From Chara braunii (Eukaryota > Streptophyta > Charophyceae > Charales > Characeae), in NCBI GenBank assembly GCA_003427395.1, contig BFEA01000443.1:1212215-1276214 (forward strand): 64,000 nucleotides of DNA, given 5' to 3'. This document shows, in pieces, positions 56,571 to 64,000 of this stretch. The translations under genes were made by a program, and so were the position numbers. The notes below the pieces were generated by a model that saw nothing but the letters and a program-made list of their open reading frames with translations, made no database searches and was not told the DNA's origin. Each line of letters starts with the position of its first letter. Position 1 is the stretch's first letter.

Positions 56571-56900
56571 GAGAGAGATGGAAAAGGCCGGTGGGTCGGT
56601 CATTGAAATAGCCAATGGGATGAATGAGAGAGATGGAAAAGGCCGGTGGGTCGGTCATTGAAATAGCCAATGGGATGAATGAGNTGAAATAGCCAATGGG
56701 ATGAATGAGAGAGATGGAAAAGGCCGGTGGGTCGGTCATTGAAATAGCCAATGGGATGAATGAGAGAGATGAAAAAGGTTGGTGGGTTGGTCATTGAAAT
56801 AGCCAAAGGATGGAGAGAGAGGTGGAAAAGGTCGGTGGGTCGGTTGTTGAAATAGCCAATGAGTTGAATGGAGGAAATGAAAAAGGCCGGTGGGTCGACC
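56571..56900 (+). repeat. 55-bp minisatellite, about 6 copies
   Basis: Unit runs GAGAGAGATGGAAAAGGCCG, GTGGGTCGGTCATTGAAATA, GCCAATGGGATGAAT; starts include 56571, 56626, 56707 and 56762, diverging to the right. A partial copy and one unknown base (56684) lie in the middle. Confidence 0.93.
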
Positions 56901-58191
56901 ACTAAAAATTGCCAAGGGGGCGGAAGAAAAATGCGAAAGAGAAGGGCAAGATAAAGAAGGCGGAGCCTTAAAGCCGAGAAGGGCACGGACCGTTGGGACG
57001 GTCACAGAAATTGGGTGTTGAGGAATGAGAAAATTGAGGATTGAGTGGGCGGAAGGGTCAGTCTTGAAATGGTTATTGAGAGAATGGCCGCCAGACCGGC
57101 CATGAGGGTGGCCTTGTTGAAAAAGAGGCTGTCAGACCAGCCATGAAAATCAGCCTTGAAAATAGCATTGGATTGAATGATTGAGGATTGAATATTGCAT
57201 TGCATAGGCAGGGGACCCTAGGCAACTTGAAATGGATTTGGAAATAGCATTGAAATGGATTTCTCTTTTTTTAGTCTTTGGCCTCAGCAGGAGGGGGATA
57301 CCAGTGCTCGCACCACGACCCCAAGTCCTCTATCCCTGTAAGGGAAAAAGTCTTAGCGTGACCTATTCCTCTTGTAAGGGGATGAGGGTTAAAGGACCAA
57401 GGCACCTACCACTTGGATCGGTGCGGGACGTCCGGAACTGACCCCGACAACGAGCTCTAGTCGGGAAGTTCAAATTGCACCTCGTGTTGAACGCCTAAAC
57501 GTCAAAGGGTGAGGGAACCAAATGGGCGAGAGAGCCATTATTTTTTTTCTAGTCTCTTTTGTTCTCCCCAACCACACGCCATGTCATTGAGGGGCGGCAT
57601 TGCCGCTTGGAATGGACCACGATGACTCGCATTAAGTTGAGCAGCACTGTCCAGAAGGGAGGAGTTGGGCGTGGTACCGGGTGGAAGCCGCAATCACCAC
57701 AGGGCGAGTGACACCGCCCCGCCGGAGCATTACAACCGCTTCGGGACTAATTGACATGTCTTCTTAACTGCACTCATGGACTAACTGAGAGCCCCAACTC
57801 TCTTGAAAGGAAGAGGCCGGATCCGAGAAAACACCACTCGGGAGGAACGATTCGCGAGGAAGCCCTTACGGCAAGACGGGGTCCTGGGAGGCTTGGACTG
57901 GACCTGCCTTCCAGATATGAGGAGGTACCTCAGTAATGACGCCCGTCTTGTAAGTAGCAAGAGGTCGGACGGAGTAAGGGGATGAGGTGAGTTATCAACA
58001 GGGGGAGGACTGATCACCCTTCCTTTTTGGGGCTGATGGGCCGGCATCCGCCTACTCGTTGGTGGGCCAAAGGTTGCGTACCTCCGAGTGAGAACTAGTC
58101 GTGCGATGGGGACATCGCATTTTGAGTGAGGGGAAGGTGTGCCATCTACCAAAGAAAAAGCGTGCAAAAGAGAAGGGTACCATGAGCGTAA
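56901..58191. other. Stretch without a recognisable gene
   Basis: Short, diverging repeats of GGCCGTCAGACCGGCCATGA type at about 57060-57150, then mixed sequence. Several short open frames have no domain. Around 58100-58130 there is a G(G/A)GGACATCG...GAGGGGAA string resembling the one before the LTR-like start at 59582. Confidence 0.5.
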
Positions 58192-58556
58192 GAATGAATG
58201 AGTAATTGACTTTGCGCAGGCTTGAGAAAAGGCCTGGCAAGATGTCCAGAAGAAAAGAATGAATGAGTAATTGACTTTGCGCAGGCTTGAGAAAAGGCCT
58301 GACAAGATGTCCAGAAGAAAAGAATGAATGAGTAATTAACGTTGCATAAGCTTGAGAAAAGGTCTGACAAGATGTCAAGAAGAGAAGAATGGATGAGTAA
58401 TTGACTTTGCGCAGGCTTGAGAAAAGGCCTGGCAAGATGTCCAGAAGAGAAGCGAGTGAGAAATTGACGTTGCATGAGCTTGAGAAAAGGCCTGGCAAGC
58501 GACTTGTGTGATTGATTTGGCATAAGCTTGAAAATGGGCCGAGCAAGACGTCTGGA
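58192..58556 (+). repeat. 65-bp minisatellite, 5-6 copies
   Basis: Unit has GAATGAATGAGTAATTGACT, TTGCGCAGGCTTGAGAAAAG and GCCTGGCAAGATGTCCAGAA; starts at 58192, 58257, 58322 and 58387, later copies diverging. Long minus-strand frames across it are artefacts, since the unit lacks stops on that strand in all frames. Confidence 0.95.
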
Positions 58557-58892
58557 AAATAAAAGACTCGTAGGATGGACTATGTATGAATATGAGAGAA
58601 AAACTGACAGACTGGGAAACAGATGAGTATTTGGAAACAAGCTTGACAAGGTGTCTGAAAGAGAGATGCACAAGGGATGAACTGGGCAATATGCATGAAA
58701 AGGTTAAAAATAAGCAAGGAACAAAAAATGACAAAGAGTGATATCAATGCGAAATTGGCAGGACTTGAGGAAAGTCGGGCGAAAGGACCCGGGGGAGATG
58801 CATGTGGATTTGGCAAGGCCTGAGCGTCGGGGAATGGTAAAGGGAAAACATGGATTGCACGGACCGAAAAGTAGATTATTTTTTTTATAAGA

Positions 58893-59426
58893 GTAATGAA
58901 TGAGGCGAGACCAAAATGGTTTCTGCTCGAGAAAGCTTCCTCGATGAAATGGGAAGACATATTTGAGATTACGAAGCACTTAAGGGGAGTTGTGCTTGGG
59001 CTCAACGATTCGAAGTGGGTATCATCACAGCAAAGACGACGATTGTACTGGACGAACATCTCCCTCCCGGAGCAAATGCCTGACATTGAGTCGCATCCAA
59101 AAATTTGCCTACAATTTGACAAAGTCAAGGCATAGAATGAGAAAACCAATTGTGTTATGACAACAAATTGTCACCCTGGGAATAAAGCAAGCATACCAGG
59201 AGTTAAGTGCATAAAGCAAGGAGAGCCTCGTCTGCTTCATGTTACTGAAGTTGTAAAGATTATGGGCTGCCGTGCTGAGTATACAGAGTTGACTGAAGAG
59301 GAAGTTTGCATCTCAATTGAGGGAAAGATAAAGAGGCAGAGCTATGACGGAAATGAGCAACCCGGTCTAAGCTGTAGAACCTTTGACTCCCCCATAACCT
59401 CCTCCGCCCCAAGGGGGGGAAGCTAA
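58893..59426 (+). pseudogene. C5 cytosine DNA methyltransferase fragment (DNMT3-like)
   Basis: One frame from 58893, with ATG at 58896, interrupted by TAG at 59133-59135 and continuing to the stop after 59423. NEARPKWFLLEKASSM matches the region before and at motif VI (FLFENV in active enzymes; ENV is EKA here, Glu kept). EITKHL...WVSSQQRRRLYWTNI matches motif VIII and its surroundings (QxRxR followed by YWTN). TNCHPGNKASI...CIKQGE resembles the target-recognition end, and LLHVTEVVKIMGCRAEYTEL is motif IX (LTxxExxRLMGFPxxYT). SAM-binding motif I, catalytic PC motif IV and motif X are not visible. Active enzymes methylate cytosine in DNA; this piece could not. It lies about 4.8 kb after E4 pol and about 155 bp before a possible polypurine tract and LTR. 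Confidence 0.75.
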
Positions 59427-59568
59427 GGAAGACATTGAGAAAGGAATGGGAAAAGAACAAAACGGACCCTGACAAACTAACCAACCATAACACCTCACCC
59501 TTCTCTCCCGTCTATCCCTCCAAAATTCACTAACAAGAGATTGGTGCGCGATGAGGACATCGTGAATG

Positions 59569-59600
59569 AGTGGGGGGAATGTGTCGGGACTGGTCGGTCC
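59569..59600 (+). other. Candidate polypurine tract and LTR start
   Basis: GAGTGGGGGGAATG (about 59568-59581) is directly followed by TGTCGGGACTGG; the latter forms a small inverted repeat with GGTCCCGA (about 59596-59603). A purine run abutting TG is the usual layout at a 3' LTR. No partner LTR is in the window. Confidence 0.45.
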
Positions 59601-60142
59601 CGAATAACTTCCTATCACTCGAGAGATTGAATACGGACAATTTGTGCACAACATAGAAATCTGGAGTGAGGAAGCGGGAGAGAGAAAAAACAAAGGATTA
59701 GGCCACAGAAGGGAGTGATGCCCTGAAGAGCGAACCACAGGAGGAAAGAACTAGCGGCGGCAAGCAAGCGAGCGCAAGAACAGGGGCACATAGAACATAG
59801 CAGGAGGCCGGGAGAGTCATCGGAAGGCAATAAGACTAAGGCCAAAGGATCCTTTGAACTAGCAATTGCAACGTGACAGCAATAAGGGAATGAAAAAGTC
59901 GAGGAATGGGCGGCCAGAAGCCGTGGGAAGCCAGGAAATGAGGGTCCAACGTGGGGACCACCTATGGGAGCCTCGGAGCGGAGGCCCGCGACCAAAGAGA
60001 TCGGCACGCACAAGGCGCGAGGAAAGACTAAGGAAGGGGGTCGCTATGGGGCGACAAGACGCCCAAGGGGCATGGGACACCTCGGGGAAAGGCACCCAGG
60101 GCCACGTGGGACTAAGTAAAAATAATGGCGTCCGGGGCGAAA
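59601..60142. other. LTR-like or intergenic DNA, no gene
   Basis: No supported coding frame. Purine-rich, GC-balanced sequence leading into the 26-bp minisatellite. Confidence 0.5.
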
Positions 60143-60410
60143 TGTGTCGGGGACCGCCAACGGGACTAAGTGTCGGGGACCGCCGATGGGACTAAGTATC
60201 GGGAACCGCCGACGGGACTAAGTATCGGGGACCGCCGATGGGACTCAGTGTTGGGGACCACCGACGAGACTAAAGTGTCGGGGACCGCCAACGGGGCTAA
60301 GTGTCGGGGACCGCCGACGGGACTAAGTGTCCGGGACCGTCGACGGGACTAAGTGTCGGGGACCACCGACGGGACTAAAGTGTCGGGACCGCCAACGGGA
60401 CAAGTAGCGG
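60143..60410 (+). repeat. 26-bp GC-rich minisatellite, about 10-11 copies
   Basis: Unit GTGTCGGGGACCGCCGACGG followed by GACTAA, tandemly repeated with small substitutions and one or two indels. The unit begins like the LTR-like start at 59582 (TGTCGGGAC). Confidence 0.95.
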
Positions 60411-62318
60411 GGACATGTGAAAGTCCCAAGAAGAAACGGCGGCACCGCATGAGGGGAAAATAATAAATGCAAGGTGCACCGTCAAGATTGACATCTTGAC
60501 GGCCAAGAATATTAGCACCACTAGAGCAAGTACTAGTAGTGACAAACGGGAAGGCCAAAAGGAAAAGGAAAAGTAAAGAAAACTGAAGTGGGAGGCATGG
60601 GAGCAATCCGAAAAATCTCGGATCAGCCTCCCTCAAGAAAATAGAGTCAAATGAGACCCCATGTGAAAAATAGCCCTTCGGGAGAAAATCGGAGTAGGAG
60701 GGANTATTGTGGGAGAAATGTAGGAGTAAAAGNAGGCTCCCATGGGCATGGGAANNCCATTATTGCAGTNCGAGAAATAACGGACTGCACCTTGGGCATA
60801 NGGAGGGCCAAAACTAANAGGAAGAGGCTANAAAAGGNCCTTAACGGCCACTTGACACTTGACATGCTAGAAAAAANAGAGAAAAAAAAAGAAAATGTGG
60901 GAGAATAAGACAAAAAGAGTGAGAGGGAGTGAGTGAGTTGGCCGTCAGTAGGGACTGCCATAGGTAGGGACTGGCAGGTCCCTACTGTCCAAGAAAGGAG
61001 GAGAAAAAGAAAAGAAAATAAAATAAAATAAAAGAAAAGAAAAAAAAAGAAAAAAAAAGAGAAGAAAAGAGAAAAAGTCCTTAACAGTAAAAAACGGTCA
61101 CTTGAGGAGATTAATCCGTGACCAGATTCTTTCTGGAATATGACGGTTACAAAGGACTTGGATTTTCTTTGATTTTTGCAGAGAAAATCAAAGAAAATCA
61201 AGGCCTCTTGCAACCGGAATAAAACGGGATTCATGCATGAGGAGAAACACATGTTTTAGGTGCATCTGGAGCGAAAATCAAGTCCGGATGCACTTGGGAG
61301 TTGGCCGTTTCTTTTTCTTTTGAGTAAGGGCTAGTTGTGGGGCATTGGGGCTAAGGAATTGACCCCCATTGCAGTCCGAGTTGCAACAGACTGCATGGGA
61401 GGGAGAAAACACATGTTCTAGGTGCATCCGGAGCCAATATTGAGTCCGGATGCACTAGAAAATTTAACGCATCATTTTCTTTCAACATGGGGCAAGTTGT
61501 GGGGTTGTGGGTGTGGAAAACAGCCATGACTGCAGTCCGAGAAATTACGAACTGCATGGGGATGCCAAGACCAAGGGGAAATGGGCTACGGCAAGCCCGG
61601 AACGCTAGATAGGAGCAATTTCGACAAGGGCCAAGTAAAGACGGTAAACGACAACTGTGAGATGAGATCTCACGGCCTACAAAAATCAGCACACATGTAA
61701 AGATGATGGGACCACCAAGGGTAAGGAGGCCCAAAAATAAAAATGGGACGCCGTCCGGAATGTTGTCGGGGACCACATGGGTCCAAATAATAAAAATTGG
61801 AAAAACGGGACACGCGCCGGCGGGACAAGAAAATGGAGCTAGCATGTAGGAAAATGGCGGGGACTTGGGATGTCCCAAGGAAACCATGAGCAAACACAAG
61901 GAATAATTGTGCAAGCAAACGGCACCGTCGAGATCGAGGATCTAGACGGTGGGAAATATTAGTACCACTAGTGCAAACACTAGTGGGAGCAAGTGAGGGA
62001 GTCATGGAAGAAAGAAAAGTGGAATAAGGGTGTTGGGAAGGCTGCCCAGCAGTCCGGGATATCTCGGACTAGCAAGGCATAAGAAAATAGAGCCTTGAGA
62101 GACTCAACATGAGAAAAAGGTTGCCCTTAGAAAATCGGAGCAAAGGGGGCTCAAAATTGGGCAAACGGGAGCAAATTAGAGCCCCCTAGGAGCATGGGGG
62201 TGCCATTATTGGAATCCGAGATATAACGCGCATGTAACGGTCATGAACCTGGCCTTGAATGAGGCCCTAGGGCCTAGAAAGAGGGTGCACAGCAGTTTGA
62301 CACTTGTCACAATAGAAA

Positions 62319-62353
<35 letters not shown>

Positions 62354-62440
62354 GGGGGGAGAATGAGACAAAAGGGGAGAAAGGAGTGAAGGAGAGTGTG
62401 CCAGCCTATTGAGACCTGCACAGTAGGGACTGGCAGGTCC
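60411..62440 (+). repeat. Diverged direct duplication with 1.44-kb spacing, no gene
   Basis: Blocks around 60411-60990 recur in the same order around 61850-62440. These are a GGGGACxTG...GTCCCAAG block, a CCGTC..GACGG hairpin (60479-60502 and 61925-61949), ATATTAGxACCACTAG, a TCCG..CGGA hairpin (60606-60623 and 62051-62070), GCCCTT..AGAAAATCGGAG, TTTGACACTTG and GTAGGGACTGGCAGGTCCC. Between them a tandem pair of about 160 bp (61242-61400 and 61402-61560) repeats ACACATGTTxTAGGTGCATC and AGTCCGGATGCACT. Several unknown bases occur at 60704-60880. No coding frame is supported. Confidence 0.8.
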
Positions 62441-63634
62441 CAACAGTGATCTCATTCCTCTTAGAATGGGGGAGGGCAATCCAGATTGCAGATCTTAATA
62501 GAATCTGAATTAATAAGCTAGAAATGAGAGAAAATAAAAAAAGGAAGTGGCCGGTTTTCTTTTGAACCATCAATCTGAGATCAGATCTCATCGTAGGGAG
62601 GAACTAGCCGTTTTTTGTGGGCCAGCTCAAAACGGCTAGCTCCGGAATAAGGTGGCAGCCCAAAATGGAAAGAAACAAAAGAGGGAAAAGGACAAAATTG
62701 TGCGTTTGGCCCAAAAAGAGAGCCAGATGCACCAAAAATTCAAAAAACTGGACTTAGGGGCTCAAAATTGAAGCAAGGGCTACTAGGGGGTAGCTCGGAT
62801 TATTGTTGGCCTTGGATCTCAGCCAGATCCAAGGCTGAAAATGTGCCGCCATATGAAAAAATGCTCCGGCTTACTCAAAAGAGGCCAAAACTTGAAAAAA
62901 TCGAGAAAAAGGTCCACAAGGCCTTTTTCTTTCAAGTATTGCCGCCCCTTGGGCATTAGGACCCTAGGGGGCAGCATTTGAGCAATGAAAAAGAGGTCGG
63001 GGTAGGCTAAGAGGCAATCCGAGTTGGTACCAACCACTTGGACTGCATGTACTTGGCCAAAATGAGGCCCAGGTACCTTCAGGAGGGCCTAGTGAGGGAA
63101 TTTTGCCTTGGGGGTACCTCGGTTCACCTCAAGGCTCATGGGGAGGCTCATGGGCGGGCCGGAATGCTGGTTTCAACCTACATAAGCTAAGGATGCAGTC
63201 CGCCACTCTCACATTTGTACGAGGAGTGCCCATGCTGCCCAAGTGAGCTAACAGGAACACCTTTGCACTTGGAGTGAGAGGGGAGGAGCCCATGCTAGTG
63301 GGAGAGCTTAGAGGAGACTAGGAGGTAGTGGAGAGGACTCTAGAGGATAGTGATGGTAGGAGAGACACCTGCGAGGTGATCCGCCATATCCCCCCTGGTG
63401 TAGGAGAGAAGGAGAGGCTAGAGGAGCCCCATTAACCCTCCTAAAGGGGAACACTCCATAGTCATAGTTGGGGGAGCTTGCCATAGCCTGGGAGAGAGTA
63501 AGGAAGGAGGAGAGAAGGGCTTGAAGAAGGAGGAAGTCATAGCTAACGAGAAGTTGTGCAAGGAGGAAGAGAACTTCATCAAGATTGAGAATCCATCTAC
63601 AAGACATTAGCAAGGTGAGTGAAAGGAAGAGGAA
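62441..63634. other. Stretch without a recognisable gene
   Basis: Mixed sequence with A-rich runs. Nothing coding is supported on either strand. A dyad-like CAATCCGAGTTGG...TTGGACTGCATG at 63013-63051 echoes the hairpins to the left. Confidence 0.5.
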
Positions 63635-63888
63635 GCTTCTTCTTCTTCTTCTTCTTCTTATTATTATTATTATTATTATTATTCTCCTTCTTCTTCCTCT
63701 TCTTCTTCTCCTCTCTCCTCTTCTTCTTCTTCTTCTTCTTCTTTTTCCTCCTCCTTTTCTCTTCTTCTTCCTCCTCTTCTTCTTCTTCTTCTCCCTCTTC
63801 CTCTCCTTCCCCTTCATCCTCTTCTTCATCTTCTTCTTCTTCCCCTTCCCCTTCTCCCTCTCCTTCTCCCCTCTCCTTCTCCCTATTA
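63635..63888. repeat. (TTC)n/(TTA)n microsatellite
   Basis: Long pyrimidine-rich tract: TTC repeats, a TTA run at about 63657-63681, then degenerate TTC/TCC. Open frames on both strands (poly-Leu/Ser/Phe, poly-Glu/Lys) are artefacts. Confidence 0.95.
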
Positions 63889-64000
63889 GTGGGATATTGC
63901 AACTTTTGTTTTTCATTCACATGCTAGTAGGTAGTGTTCCGATTCATCTATGGATGATCTCAAGTTGATTACTTGTGATTTGGGCTACTCAATCTCTTGT

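Noticed and set aside
55980-58556. Arrays of regular units that could suggest a CRISPR
   Set aside because: Units are head-to-tail with no unique spacers, and the context is eukaryotic.
57781-58673. Three long overlapping minus-strand frames rich in Ser, Phe and Leu
   Set aside because: They follow from the 65-bp repeat, which lacks stop codons on that strand in every frame.
60647-61252. Minus-strand 201-codon frame
   Set aside because: Contains many unknown bases and A/T homopolymers, and lies over duplicated non-coding DNA.

Overview
This window reads as repeat-rich nuclear DNA of a eukaryote. Nearly every recognisable coding stretch belongs to a decayed mobile element, and there is no operon structure, rRNA, convincing tRNA or intact housekeeping gene. 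The protein flavour (Ty3/gypsy chromoviruses with acidic Gag N-termini, a plant-style Helitron, a C5-methyltransferase fragment beside a gypsy pol) suggests a streptophyte (charophycean) green alga such as Chara or a relative. That assignment comes from familiarity with such proteins, not from a search.

Layout. 1-4.6 kb: (TCTA)n and (CT)n microsatellites around a broken gene of unknown function (908-2418), then apparently empty DNA. 4.6-12.8 kb: a decayed Helitron with N-terminal CxxC zinc finger, HUH Rep domain (HTH, then paired tyrosines), PIF1-type helicase, a broken passenger gene and a hairpin plus CTAG/T 3' end at 12750-12792; its 5' end is unknown. 12.8-15.6 kb: non-coding DNA with local duplications and GA tracts. 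15628-24238: Ty3/gypsy element E1, with both LTRs (892 and 920 bp), primer site, gag, protease, RT, RNase H, integrase, chromodomain-like tail and polypurine tract, all with nonsense and frameshift lesions. 24.2-42.6 kb: two related minus-strand chromoviruses in a row, E2a (very decayed) and E2b (less so), with canonical chromodomains and an unusual Pro/Ser-rich insertion inside RNase H. 42605-51521: element E3, a relative of E1, inserted into the 5' leader of E2b; a 4-bp target duplication (catc) and the continuation of AT-rich leader on both sides show the nesting. 51.96-54.14 kb: a 5'-truncated pol of another gypsy lineage (E4: RNase H and integrase, largely open). 54.4-55.6 kb: an acidic accessory gene with two SUMO-interacting-motif-like stretches and a probable 68-bp intron. 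55.9-58.6 kb: four minisatellite arrays. 58.9-59.4 kb: part of a C5 cytosine DNA methyltransferase, followed about 150 bp later by a purine tract and an LTR-like start (about 59582). 59.6-64 kb: non-coding DNA with a GC-rich 26-bp minisatellite, a diverged 1.44-kb direct duplication carrying conserved hairpins, and a (TTC/TTA)n tract.

How it fits together. The window is a stack of insertions rather than cooperating genes. The most interesting unit is the right-hand one: gypsy pol, acidic accessory gene, methyltransferase fragment, polypurine tract and LTR-like DNA, in that order and on one strand. This is what a retrotransposon that captured a host DNA methyltransferase would look like, a phenomenon reported in 2018 for dinoflagellates and charophytes. 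The link between the parts is inference, because the 5' LTR is absent and the LTR-like 3' end cannot be paired.
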